Source: JBBQAA01 sp038276395 (GTDB lineage Bacteria; Actinomycetota; Thermoleophilia; Solirubrobacterales; Solirubrobacteraceae). From it: a DNA stretch of 23,265 nt. Of the stretch, positions 8,262 through 15,592 are shown piece after piece. A program made the translations under genes and the position numbers. The notes beneath the pieces are model-generated. The model worked only from the letters and a program-made list of their open reading frames with translations, did no database searches and was not told the origin of the DNA. Every line of letters starts with the position of its first letter. The stretch's first letter is position 1. The stretch is taken from contig JBBQAA010000085.1 of assembly GCA_038276395.1 (NCBI GenBank), positions 1 through 23,265 on the forward strand, read 5' to 3'.

Positions 8262-8293
8262 GAAACGGGGCACCCCGTGGGGCGCCCCGTTTC
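8262..8293 (-). terminator. 10-bp perfect hairpin, probable terminator
   Basis: GAAACGGGGC (8262-8271) pairs perfectly with GCCCCGTTTC (8284-8293); the loop contains a further CCCC/GGGG pairing. It lies downstream of the H1-like gene and upstream of mrp, so it would separate the two units. Confidence 0.65.
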
Positions 8294-8316
8294 TGGGAGG
8301 GAGGAGTACTGCTGAA

Positions 8317-8337
8317 CGCCGGCGGGGTAGGCCGGCG
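8317..8337 (-). terminator. 7-bp hairpin in the H1-like/mrp gap
   Basis: CGCCGGC (8317-8323) pairs with GCCGGCG (8331-8337) around a 7-nt loop. Middle of three successive hairpins in this 214-bp gap. Confidence 0.45.
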
Positions 8338-8344
8338 AACCTGA

Positions 8345-8377
8345 CCCGCCGCCCGCACTCCTCGGGCGGGCGGCGGG
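8345..8377 (-). terminator. 11-bp hairpin directly after the H1-like gene
   Basis: CCCGCCGCCCG (8345-8355) pairs perfectly with CGGGCGGCGGG (8367-8377), about 10 bp past the stop of the H1-like gene on the minus strand. Position and stability make it the likely primary terminator, although no U tract is present. Confidence 0.6.
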
Positions 8378-8386
8378 GGAAGCGGA

Positions 8387-9025
8387 CTACGCCGCCGAGG
8401 CGACCCGGTCCGTGGCGACCGCGGCGAGCTTGGTGCCGGCGGTGATGCCCGTCTGGACCGCGTTCTCGACCTGCGCGGCGACGAGGTCGACGTTGGCCTC
8501 GATGTTCTTGCGGAGACCGTTCGTGTCACGCTCGACGTCGCGGCGGGCGGAATTGACGTTCCGCTCGACGCGGCGCTCGTTGCGGTCGAGCGTGCGCTCG
8601 ACGCGGCGGCGCGCCTTCGTCAGCTCACGCTCGGCGCGGTTGCGCGCGGTGGTGCCGCGACGCTCGAAGCGCTTGAGCTGGCGCTCGGCCTTGGACCGCG
8701 TCGAGTACTTGCCGACGGCGTCGGAAACGGTCCCGACGACGTTGTCCCGCGCGACGAGCGCGGCGCCGACCTGCACGAGCACGGCGCGCTCGGCGAGCTG
8801 GCCGACGGCCTCGACGCGGTTGACGGGCTTGCGGGCGGCCTGGCGGGCGCGGGTCTGCGTCCGGGTGGCGTTGCGCGAAGCGGCGCCGCGCTTGGCCGCG
8901 GTCGAGCGCTTGGTGCGCGTCGTCTTGGAACGAGCGGCGGACGTGCTCTTGGCCGCGGGGGCCTTACGGGTACGGGTGGTGCTGCGGGTGCTGCGCTTGG
9001 TGGTGGTGCTGGTGGACTCGGCCAC
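8387..9025 (-). CDS. Histone H1-like basic protein with coiled coil
   Basis: 212 residues. Residues 1-65 are low-complexity and rich in Ser, Thr, Arg, Lys and Ala (STTTKRSTRSTTRTRK, AAKSTSAARSKTTRTKR), like the basic tails of bacterial H1-type nucleoid proteins. A short apolar segment follows (VEAVGQLAERAVLVQVGAALVARD). The last 100 residues are a highly charged helix with periodic hydrophobics (KARRRVERTLDRNERRVERNVNSARRDVE), predicted coiled coil, ending AGTKLAAVATDRVASAA. It may compact DNA or link nucleic acid to another surface; HBHA-like proteins share the parts in the opposite order. GTG 9025 is chosen because GAGGGAG lies 8 nt upstream; the ATG at 9052 overlaps the -10 box and would precede the transcript start. 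Function is inferred from composition only. Confidence 0.8.
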   Translation of the reverse strand: MAESTSTTTKRSTRSTTRTRKAPAAKSTSAARSKTTRTKRSTAAKRGAASRNATRTQTRARQAARKPVNRVEAVGQLAERAVLVQVGAALVARDNVVGTVSDAVGKYSTRSKAERQLKRFERRGTTARNRAERELTKARRRVERTLDRNERRVERNVNSARRDVERDTNGLRKNIEANVDLVAAQVENAVQTGITAGTKLAAVATDRVASAA

Positions 9026-9047
9026 AGGATCAACTCCCTCGAATGCG

Positions 9048-9053
9048 ATCATA
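9048..9053 (-). promoter_or_regulatory. -10 box TATGAT and Shine-Dalgarno of the H1-like gene
   Basis: TATGAT on the minus strand (one mismatch to TATAAT). A start 7 nt downstream falls at about 9041, just ahead of the Shine-Dalgarno GAGGGAG (9040-9034) and the GTG at 9025. This is one of few leadered, SD-led genes in the window. No clear -35 box is seen. Confidence 0.6.
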
Positions 9054-9054
9054 T

Positions 9055-9078
9055 GTTCGGTAGAAGCCTACCGCGAAC
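9055..9078. promoter_or_regulatory. Candidate operator upstream of the H1-like gene
   Basis: GTTCGGTAG (9055-9063) and CTACCGCGAAC (9068-9078) form an inverted repeat with one extra base, covering the region just upstream of the -10 box. A second small dyad, GTTTGTAAAC, is at 9083-9092. The position would let a dimeric regulator block or aid RNA polymerase. Regulator unknown. Confidence 0.45.
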
Positions 9079-9113
9079 ACCTGTTTGTAAACCGCTTCCG
9101 GGTGTGCGTTACA

Positions 9114-10160
9114 TCACGCCGGCGCGAGGCGGAGCTGCTCGGTGCGGCGCAGCCACGCCGAGGGGTCCTCGAGCTCCGGGCCGGAGGGCAGCCAGGAGGG
9201 CGAGCGCCATACGTCGTTCAGGCGCTCGACCCCGCCCGCGGTGACGACCGCGTCGCAGAACGCCTTGCCCTGCTTGTACTGGCGCATCTTCATCTCGAGG
9301 CCGAGGAGCTTCTGCAGCAACCGGGCCGGCGTGGACGCGGTGGCCCGGCGCTTCTCGAGCGCCGCGCGAAGCTCCGGGAGGGAGGGCAGGACGTCGGCGC
9401 CGACGGCGTCCATCACGTGCTCGGCGTGGCCCTCGACGACGGCCATCGTCGCCTGCAGGCGGTCGAGCGTCTCCCGCTCCTCGGGCCGGGCGACGAGCGA
9501 CACGAGATCCCCGGCGCGGACCGTGTCCCAGATGCGCTTCAGGTCCTCCTTCGTGGGCAGGGAGAGGACGCGCTTGGCGTCGACCCGCACCTCCATCGCG
9601 TCGAGCAGCTTCTTCACGTGCGCGCCGAGATGCTCCTGCAGCCACGGGACGCCCGCGAACTGCACGGCGTGGGTGACCTCGTGGATCGCCACCCAGTGCA
9701 CGAACTCCTCCTCGGGCACGTCGAAGGACCCGACAGCACCGCCCAGGTTCGGCATCACGAACAGGAGCCGCGGCCGGCGGACCTCCTGCTCGAGCAGGAC
9801 GAGCTCGTACTGGCCGAGCACGCGCTGGGCCATGAGCCCGAGGATGACGCCGACCTCGGCGGTCACCGCCGCGCCCGCGAGGATGCGCACGACGGGCTTC
9901 AGCGGCCCCGCCTTGTCGCCCACCTTGTCGATCACGGGATCCATGAGCACGCGCATGGACTGGACGTTGGCGCTGACCCACTCCGCCCGCTCGACCCCCT
10001 CGGGCGGCGGCAGCGGCGTGCGCGGCGTGAGGCCTGTGTAGGCGACGACGCGCTCCTCGGCGTCGGCGCAGAGCGCGGCGAGGTCGGCGCGCGGACGCCG
10101 CGCGTCGGCGGTGCCGGCGACGAGGGAGGCGAGCTTCTCGGCAAGGATCCAGTCGATCAT
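9114..10160 (-). CDS. DUF2342 zinc metallopeptidase (zincin type 2, F420-associated)
   Basis: 348-residue protein of the DUF2342/Zincin_2 family, some members of which are labelled 'coenzyme F420 biosynthesis associated' because of their phyletic pattern. The zinc-binding HExxH is HEVTH at residues 160-164, after RLLFVMPNLGG and EEEFVHWVAI. A second conserved block, VVEGHAEHVMDAVG, lies near residue 247 and could supply a further ligand. The C-terminal part has LLGLEMKMRQYKQGKAFCDAV and DVWRSPSWLPSGPEL, both typical. No signal peptide, so cytoplasmic. True peptidase activity is unproven for the family. ATG at 10160 begins with IDWILAEKLAS, the normal family start. The 174-bp palindrome lies 11 bp upstream. 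Confidence 0.9.
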   Translation of the reverse strand: MIDWILAEKLASLVAGTADARRPRADLAALCADAEERVVAYTGLTPRTPLPPPEGVERAEWVSANVQSMRVLMDPVIDKVGDKAGPLKPVVRILAGAAVTAEVGVILGLMAQRVLGQYELVLLEQEVRRPRLLFVMPNLGGAVGSFDVPEEEFVHWVAIHEVTHAVQFAGVPWLQEHLGAHVKKLLDAMEVRVDAKRVLSLPTKEDLKRIWDTVRAGDLVSLVARPEERETLDRLQATMAVVEGHAEHVMDAVGADVLPSLPELRAALEKRRATASTPARLLQKLLGLEMKMRQYKQGKAFCDAVVTAGGVERLNDVWRSPSWLPSGPELEDPSAWLRRTEQLRLAPA

Positions 10161-10171
10161 GTGAGTCCCAT

Positions 10172-10345
10172 CTCAGATGGTTGATTCCACGGCCGGGGTG
10201 GCCGGATGTGCGTGGATACGGCATGTCGGGCGGTGCACGGCGAGAAGGAACAGTGCCGAGGGCACGGGCCTCTTCGGCGGGTGCCGATCCGGCGCCCGTA
10301 GACACGTGCAGACGAGCGCGGCGGTCGTGGAATCAGCCATCTCAG
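10172..10345. repeat. 174-bp imperfect palindrome (MITE-like or structured RNA)
   Basis: The outer 24 bases (10172-10195) match the reverse complement of 10322-10345 at 21 of 24 positions, sharing TGATTCCACG. The next 26 bases on each side still match at about 15 of 26 without gaps. The exact centre holds a hairpin GTGCC-GAG-GGCAC (10253-10265). The left tip also contains a small dyad, CCATCT-C-AGATGG. The whole gap is therefore one large diverged palindrome that overlaps the stop codon of the phosphatase gene (10342) and ends 11 bp before the metallopeptidase start. I see no coding frame and no obvious target-site duplication. It could be a degenerate mobile element, a pair of inverted regulatory copies, or a leader RNA of the metallopeptidase gene. 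Confidence 0.75.
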
Positions 10346-11184
10346 GTCGGTATGCCCGTAAGGGAGTCAAGCGTCCCCTGCGAGCGCGCCGCGATGACCG
10401 GGGAGTGCGGATCAAGGTCGAGCGGCATCCCCAGCGGCTCGGCACACCGGGGGAAGGCGACGTGCCCGCCGGCCTCCCGCACGATGAGCGCGGCGGCCGC
10501 CGCGTCGAAGGAGCGGCATGCGCGCAGCGAAACCATCGCGTCGACGCGCGCGGCGGCGACCTGGCACAGCGCCACGGCGATCGCGCCCATCGCCCGCAGC
10601 CGGTGGGCGGCCTCCTCGAGCCCGCCCATCGAGGCGGCGACCCAGCGCGGGTCGGCCGACTCGATGGCGAGGATCTCCAGGCGCCCGCGCTCGTCCCGGC
10701 GCTCGGGCAGCGCCGGGTCGAGCCGCACGCCGTCGAGGAAGGCGCCACCGCCCCGCCGCGCCGTCCACTCCTCCCCCGGGCCGAAGTCCTGCACGAAGGC
10801 GACGAGGACATCGGCCACCGTCCCGCCCTCGGCCACGGCGACCGAGAGTGCGTGGGGCGAGAGCCCGCGCTTGGCGTTCAGCGAGCCGTCGATCGGGTCG
10901 ATTACGACGCGAGCGTCGCCCGGGCCGGGTTCGCCGAAGGCGATCTCTCCGCGCTCCTCGGAGACGGCGAGGAAGGGCGTGCCGCGCTCCGCGTGGAGCG
11001 CCTCGAGCTCGGCGAAGACGATGGCCTCGGCCGCCTCGTCGATCGCCACCGTGCGGTCGCCGCCCTGCCCGCGGCCGACCTCACGCGCGCGCTCGGCGGT
11101 GGTCGGGGCGGCCTCGAGCGCGTCGCGGATGCGCGCGGCGGCCCGACGGCAGAGGGGGAGCCACGGATCGTTCTCGTCGGGCAT
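10342..11184 (-). CDS. Inositol monophosphatase-family phosphatase
   Basis: 280-residue Mg2+-dependent, lithium-sensitive-type phosphatase of the IMPase/FBPase/CysQ superfamily. The metal-binding signature VIDPIDGSLN lies near residue 93 (usually DPxDGT/S), preceded by the metal ligand region AVSEERGE. The second metal signature is SFDAAAAALIVREAGG near residue 215, where WDxAxG is the common form. Substrates in the family include inositol-1-phosphate, histidinol phosphate, PAP and fructose-1,6-bisphosphate, and cannot be told apart here. ATG at 11184 gives the normal N terminus. Divergent from the helicase-nuclease gene with a 22-bp gap. The stop codon lies inside the arm of the 174-bp palindrome. 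Confidence 0.9.
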   Translation of the reverse strand: MPDENDPWLPLCRRAAARIRDALEAAPTTAERAREVGRGQGGDRTVAIDEAAEAIVFAELEALHAERGTPFLAVSEERGEIAFGEPGPGDARVVIDPIDGSLNAKRGLSPHALSVAVAEGGTVADVLVAFVQDFGPGEEWTARRGGGAFLDGVRLDPALPERRDERGRLEILAIESADPRWVAASMGGLEEAAHRLRAMGAIAVALCQVAAARVDAMVSLRACRSFDAAAAALIVREAGGHVAFPRCAEPLGMPLDLDPHSPVIAARSQGTLDSLTGIPT

Positions 11185-11206
11185 CCCGGCACTTATCCTT
11201 GCAGCC
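11185..11206. promoter_or_regulatory. 22-bp divergent promoter region
   Basis: On plus, TATCCT (11194-11199) lies exactly 7 nt before the GTG at 11207. On minus, ATAAGT or GATAAG lies 6-7 nt before the ATG at 11184 and overlaps the plus box. No Shine-Dalgarno fits on either side, suggesting two leaderless transcripts. Confidence 0.5.
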
Positions 11207-14200
11207 GTGCCCGCCCCGCCCGATCCGCTGCTCCGGGTCAGGGAGCACGGCGGCGGGCCGCTCCTCATCACCGGGCCGGCGGGAGCGGGCAAGACCGAGG
11301 CGCTCTTGGCGCGGTTCACCGCCCTGCTCGCGCGCGGGGAGGACCCCGAGCGCATCCTCGCGCTGCCCGGCACGCCGGGGGCCTCGGCCGCCTTCCGCCG
11401 CCGGCTCGAGGACGCCCTCGGCGACCGCGGCCACGCCGAGCCGCCCGTCCTGACCCTGGGTGAGCTCGGCGGGCGCCTGCTCCGCGAGGAGGCCCACGAG
11501 GCGGGGCTCGACCCCTTCGCCGTCGCCGTCGCGCCCGCCGACCGCCTCGCCCTCCTGCTCGCGCGGATCGACGACCTGCGGCTCCGCCACCACGACTTTC
11601 GCGGGGACCCGACGGCGCTCCTGGCCGCCTTCGTGCGCCGCATCGACCGCCTCAAGGAGGAGAGCGTCTCCGCCGCGGACTGCGTGGCGTGGGCGGCGGC
11701 GCTGCCCGACGGGGACGACGTTGCGCGCGTGCGCGCCGCGCGCGAGCGGGAGTTCGCGGGCGTCTGGCAGGCCCACGACGCGATGCTCGCGCGCGAGGGC
11801 GCGCTCGACACGGGCGACCACGTGCTCGAGGCCGTGCGCCTGCTGCGCGAGCGCCCGCACGTGCGCCGCCGCGTGGCCCGCCGCTTTCGCCACCTGCTCG
11901 TCGACGACCTCCAGGACCTGTCCCTCTCCCAGAAGCTCCTGCTCTCGCTGCTCGCCTCCGAGCACGGGAACGTCATCGCCGCCGCCGACCCGGACGCCGC
12001 CGTGCGCCGCCTGCGGGGGGCGGGCGAGAAGAACGTCCAGGACTTCCGGGTCGAGTTCCCGGGCGCGGAGGAGATCGCGCTGCCGCAGAGCCGGCGCTGC
12101 CCGCCCGGCGTCGCGCGCGCCGCGGCGCGGATCGTCGCGCCCCTCGGGGACCGCCCGGCGGCGCCCGCCGGCGAGGCCGAGCCCGGCGGGGAGGTCGCGT
12201 TCTGGCGCTGCGCCAACGAGCGCGCCCAGGCGCAGGCGGTGGCCGCCGACGTCGCCCGCCTCCTGAACCGGGAGGGCGTGGCGCCCGAGCGCGTGGCGAT
12301 CCTCGTGCGCTCCGTGGCCCGCGAGGGCCAGGCGGTGACCGTCGCGCTCGAGGAGCGGGACGTCCCCCATCGCGTGCTCGGCGCGGGCGCCTTCTTCCGC
12401 CGCGCCGAGGTGCGCGACCTGCTCGCCTGGCTGCGACTCCTGCACGACCCCGGCGACGCCGGCGCCGTCGTGCGCGCGCTCGCGCGCCCGCCCGTGGAGC
12501 TGGCCTCCGTCGATCTCGCTCGGGTCACCCAGATCGCGCGGCGCCGGAAGATCGACATGGTCGCCGCGCTGCGCGCCGCGCTCGAGGCGCCGCAGATCCC
12601 GCCCGAGGCGCGCGACCGGATCGGCCCGTTCCTGAACCTCTACCGGGCGGCCTGCGCGGACTTCGACACGATGCGCCCGGACCTGTATCTCCAGCGCCTG
12701 ATCGAGCGGCTCGGGCTGCGCCGCCAGCTCCTGTTCGCCGCCCAAGCCGACGTGGTCGAGCGCCTGCGCTCCTTCTCGCGCCTCTCCGAGCTGGCCGCCG
12801 CCTACGCGCTGCGCGAGCCGCAGGCCGGCGCGCGGGAGTTCGCGGGCTACCTGGCCGCCGTAGCCGAGACGGGCCTGCCCGAGGACGACCCGGCCGAGCG
12901 TGCGGGCGCCGAGGTCTCGGTCCTCTCGATGGCCGCGAGCCAGGGCCTCGAGTGGGACCACGTCTACGTGCTCGGCCTGCACGCCGCGCGGATGCCCGGC
13001 GCGCGCGAGGAGGCGGGCGCCGACCCGATCCCCGACGCGCTGCTCAAGGAGTACCTGCCGCCCCACGGCAGCGCCACGCACGCGGCGGCCATGCGCCGCC
13101 TGCTCCACGTCGCCGTTTCTCGCGCGCGGGCGCGCCTCGTGCTCGCCCACCCCCAGGCGTCCGAGCGCGGCGCCGCCCAGCCCCCCTCCCCCTTCGCGGA
13201 GGAGGCGCGGCTCGCCCTCGGCGCCGAGTGGAAGGACCGCGCCGAGGAGCTCTTCGGCCCCGCCGAGACGCTGCACGCCGCCTACAGGGCGCTGCGCGAC
13301 GAGCTGCTCGAGGGCGTCTCGCGGACGGGCTCGCGGCTCGGCGAGCTGCGCTTCGACACCGACCTCGACATCTCCCACGCCGTCGTGCGCTACCTCGAGC
13401 TCGTGAAGCTCGCGGCGCTGATCGAGCGCGCCGGGCAGTCCCCCGCGGGGCCGGCCGAGGCGCTGCCCGAGATCAACGCGCGCCTGCTCGCCTCGGTCAC
13501 CGCCGAGCAGCGGGAGATCTTCCTCTCCTCCTCGCTCGACGAGCTCCTGCTCGGCGCCGACGCCGAGACCGCCGCCCGGGCCGCGGCGGTCTCCGCGCGC
13601 CGCGAGCCCTCGCTCGAGTCCTTCCTGCCCCGGCGCGGGGACGGCCTCGTGCTCTCCGCCTCGGACATCGAGGCCTACCGGACCTGCCCGCTCAAGTACA
13701 AGTTCGCGCGCGTGTTCCGGATCCCGGCGGAGCCGACGATCCACCAGCGCTTCGGGATCGTCGTCCACCAGGTGCTCGAGCGCTTCCACGGCGGGGACCC
13801 GGACGACTTCGAGGCGGGGACGCTCACGCACATGCTGGGCCTGCTCGACGCCGCCTGGCGGCGCTTCGGCTTCGGCGACTCCGAGGAGGAGCGCCAGCTC
13901 CGCGGCAAGGCCACCGCCGCGCTCACCCGCTACCACGAGCGCTGCGCGGAGGAGCCCGCCGAGCCGGTCTTCTTCGAGCGCTCGTTCTCCTTCCGCCTCG
14001 GCCCCCACGTCCTCCGCGGCCGGGTCGACCGCGTGGACCGCCTGCCCGGCGGCGGGCACGAGCTGATCGACTACAAGACCGGGCGACCGAAGTCGGCCGA
14101 GCAGCTCGCCGACGACGTCCAGCTCTCGCTCTACGCCGTGGCGGCGGCCGACGCCTGGCAGCTCGACGCCGCTCTCGGCTCCTACTACTACGTGCTCGAC

Positions 14201-14368
14201 GACGCCAAGGTCGCCGTGCCGCGGGATCCGGCCGACCGGGAGTGGATCACGGAGACGGTGATGGAGGTGGGGGCGGGGATCGGAGCGCAGGGCTTCGAGC
14301 CGACGCCCTCCTACTCGGCGTGCTCGCGCTGCGACTTCCGCATCGCGTGCCCGGCGGCGGAGGTGTGA
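11207..14368 (+). CDS. UvrD-like helicase fused to Fe-S PD-(D/E)XK nuclease (AddB/AdnA-like)
   Basis: 1053 residues, probably a DNA-end-processing enzyme. Superfamily 1 helicase motifs: Walker A GPAGAGKT (about residues 23-31), Walker B-like LLVDDLQD (about 232-239), a motif near 581 reading AASQGLEWDHVYVLGL, and VAVSRARARLVLAHP (about 636). The C-terminal part from about 815 is a RecB-type nuclease: SASDIEAYRTCPLKYKFA, GRVDRVDRL (about 939), ELIDYKTGRPK (about 955) and CSRCDFRIACP at the end. The Cys in YRTC plus the C-x2-C-x5-C match the 4Fe-4S-stapled nuclease of AddB, AdnA/AdnB and Cas4. Mycobacterial AdnAB uses two such subunits; no second one is adjacent here. GTG start set by the 7-nt-spaced -10 box; the longer upstream frame is antisense to the phosphatase. 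Confidence 0.9.
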   Translation: MPAPPDPLLRVREHGGGPLLITGPAGAGKTEALLARFTALLARGEDPERILALPGTPGASAAFRRRLEDALGDRGHAEPPVLTLGELGGRLLREEAHEAGLDPFAVAVAPADRLALLLARIDDLRLRHHDFRGDPTALLAAFVRRIDRLKEESVSAADCVAWAAALPDGDDVARVRAAREREFAGVWQAHDAMLAREGALDTGDHVLEAVRLLRERPHVRRRVARRFRHLLVDDLQDLSLSQKLLLSLLASEHGNVIAAADPDAAVRRLRGAGEKNVQDFRVEFPGAEEIALPQSRRCPPGVARAAARIVAPLGDRPAAPAGEAEPGGEVAFWRCANERAQAQAVAADVARLLNREGVAPERVAILVRSVAREGQAVTVALEERDVPHRVLGAGAFFRRAEVRDLLAWLRLLHDPGDAGAVVRALARPPVELASVDLARVTQIARRRKIDMVAALRAALEAPQIPPEARDRIGPFLNLYRAACADFDTMRPDLYLQRLIERLGLRRQLLFAAQADVVERLRSFSRLSELAAAYALREPQAGAREFAGYLAAVAETGLPEDDPAERAGAEVSVLSMAASQGLEWDHVYVLGLHAARMPGAREEAGADPIPDALLKEYLPPHGSATHAAAMRRLLHVAVSRARARLVLAHPQASERGAAQPPSPFAEEARLALGAEWKDRAEELFGPAETLHAAYRALRDELLEGVSRTGSRLGELRFDTDLDISHAVVRYLELVKLAALIERAGQSPAGPAEALPEINARLLASVTAEQREIFLSSSLDELLLGADAETAARAAAVSARREPSLESFLPRRGDGLVLSASDIEAYRTCPLKYKFARVFRIPAEPTIHQRFGIVVHQVLERFHGGDPDDFEAGTLTHMLGLLDAAWRRFGFGDSEEERQLRGKATAALTRYHERCAEEPAEPVFFERSFSFRLGPHVLRGRVDRVDRLPGGGHELIDYKTGRPKSAEQLADDVQLSLYAVAAADAWQLDAALGSYYYVLDDAKVAVPRDPADREWITETVMEVGAGIGAQGFEPTPSYSACSRCDFRIACPAAEV

Positions 14369-14688
14369 GGGGGCGCGTTCGCCTGGGTTCGTTCCGCTCG
14401 AGCCGTTGCCTCTGGCGTGGCCGCTCCCGGGGCTATGAGGGAGGGGGACCGGGGGCTCCTGTCGCTGCGGCGAGGTCGTTTCTCTCCTCTTCCTCCTCGC
14501 CTGGGCGCCGAGGAAGCGAAACCGGCGCCCCACGATCACTTCGTTTCACGCAGTCCTTGGGACTGCGCGAGGGAAACGAAACGACGGCGAAGCCCGCCGG
14601 GCGCTCGAGCGACCGATTCCCTTCCTCCTGGCCCAACCCGGCCGGCAGACGACGGCCCGCGTTGGCGCCGCCGTGCGACGCAGGCTCC
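14369..14688. other. 320-bp convergent non-coding gap
   Basis: Lies between the ends of the helicase-nuclease (plus) and PAC2 (minus) genes. No open frame here shows family motifs or convincing codon use. It contains the potential multi-branched fold at 14475-14585. The flanks (14369-14474 and 14586-14688) hold nothing I can name. Confidence 0.5.
14475..14585. ncRNA. Potential three-way-junction RNA / bidirectional terminator
   Basis: An outer stem GTCGTTTC (14475-14482) with GAAACGAC (14578-14585) encloses two perfect hairpins: GGGCGCCG/CGGCGCCC (14503-14510 with 14523-14530) and GCAGTCC-TTG-GGACTGC (14550-14566). An alternative pairing, CGTTTC (14542-14547) with GAAACG (14573-14578), would extend the second hairpin. 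All stems read the same on both strands, so it could stop both converging transcripts. A stable small RNA is possible but unsupported. Confidence 0.4.
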
Positions 14689-15567
14689 TCAGCCCCGCGC
14701 CGGCCCCTCCGGCCCGCGCTGCTTGAGGAAGCGCTGGAACTCGCGGGCGATCGTGTCGCCCGAGGGCAGCGGGCCGGGCTCCTCGTCCTCGTCCTCGGCC
14801 GCCTCCTCGAGGCGCTCGACGAAGGCCTGGATGTCCGGGTCGGAGGAGACCGCGCGGTTGACCTGGCGCTCGTAGTCGGCCGAGGCCTCCTCGAGCTCGG
14901 AGGCGTCGACGGAGACCCCGACAAGGGTCTCGAGCTTGCGCACGAGCGCCAGCGAGGCCTTGGGGTTCGGCGTCGCGGCGATGTAGTGGGGGACCGCCGC
15001 CCACAGGCTGGCCGAGGGCAGCGAGGCCTCCTGGAAGGCGTGCTGGAGCACCCCGACGATCCCCGTCGGGCCCTCGTAGGAGGAGGCGGAGAGGCCGAGC
15101 CGCTCGACGAGCGCCTCGTCGGAGGCGAGGCCGGTGATCGAGATCGGCCGGGAGTGCGGGACGTCGGCCAGCAGCGCGCCGAGCGTGACGCAGAACTGCA
15201 CGCCGAGTGCCTCGGCGAGATCGACGATGAGCCGCGAGAAGGTGCGCCAGCGGAAGGAGGGCTCGACGCCCGCGAGCAGGACGAGATCCCGCGGCGCGCG
15301 CGGCACGCGGACCTCGTAGATCTCGACCTCGGGCCAGGTCACCTCGCGCGCCTGACCCTCGGTGAAGCGGACGTGGGGCCGGGTGGCCTGGAAGTCGTAG
15401 AACTCCTCCGGGTCGATCGTCGCGAAGCGCTGCGCGCCGAGCGCCTCACCGACGAAGGACAGGGCCGAGGAGGCGGCGTCGGCGGCATCGTTCCACCCCT
15501 TGAACGCACAGAGCAGCGCGGGGGCGCGGAGGTTGTCGGGACGCCGTTCCCAGACCAGCGGCTGCAT
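14689..15567 (-). CDS. PAC2-family protein (proteasome-assembly-chaperone-like)
   Basis: 292 residues. The opening PLVWERRPDNLRAPALLCAFKGWNDAADAASSAL, then TRPHVRF, VLLAGVEPSFRWRTF and LGALLADVPHSRPISITG are the recognisable blocks of the PAC2 (PF09754) fold, common in actinobacteria as a cytoplasmic protein of unknown role and related to eukaryotic proteasome assembly chaperone 2. The C-terminal third is helical and acidic (EEAAEDEDEEPGPLPSGD) and ends in REFQRFLKQRGPEG. ATG at 15567 is supported by TACCGT exactly 7 nt upstream; an in-frame GTG three codons earlier overlaps that box. Divergent from the YhaM-like gene by 25 bp. A role in proteasome assembly is not shown by anything here. Confidence 0.88.
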   Translation of the reverse strand: MQPLVWERRPDNLRAPALLCAFKGWNDAADAASSALSFVGEALGAQRFATIDPEEFYDFQATRPHVRFTEGQAREVTWPEVEIYEVRVPRAPRDLVLLAGVEPSFRWRTFSRLIVDLAEALGVQFCVTLGALLADVPHSRPISITGLASDEALVERLGLSASSYEGPTGIVGVLQHAFQEASLPSASLWAAVPHYIAATPNPKASLALVRKLETLVGVSVDASELEEASADYERQVNRAVSSDPDIQAFVERLEEAAEDEDEEPGPLPSGDTIAREFQRFLKQRGPEGPARG

Positions 15568-15592
15568 CCGATCCACGGTACATGATGGCCGG
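15568..15592. promoter_or_regulatory. 25-bp divergent promoter region
   Basis: On minus, TACCGT (15580-15575) lies 7 nt before the PAC2 ATG. On plus, TACATG (15579-15584, 8 nt) or CATGAT (15581-15586, 6 nt) precedes the GTG at 15593. The minus box and TACATG share the same TA at 15579-15580, repeating the arrangement at 3808-3809. Confidence 0.5.

Noticed and set aside
7117..8445. Long plus-strand frames opposite mrp
   Set aside because: No motifs and shadow-type composition; mrp on the minus strand is unambiguous.
9026..9052. ATG at 9052 as start of the H1-like gene
   Set aside because: It is inside the -10 box TATGAT and would lie upstream of the predicted transcript start; the GTG at 9025 has a good Shine-Dalgarno.
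10181..11206. Upstream extension of the helicase frame by about 340 codons
   Set aside because: It is antisense to the phosphatase gene, lacks family motifs and ignores the -10 box 7 nt before the GTG at 11207. High GC creates long chance frames.
11081..14539. 1152-codon minus-strand frame opposite the helicase
   Set aside because: Its composition is the reverse-complement shadow of a GC-rich gene, with no recognisable domain. The plus strand carries clear helicase and nuclease motifs.
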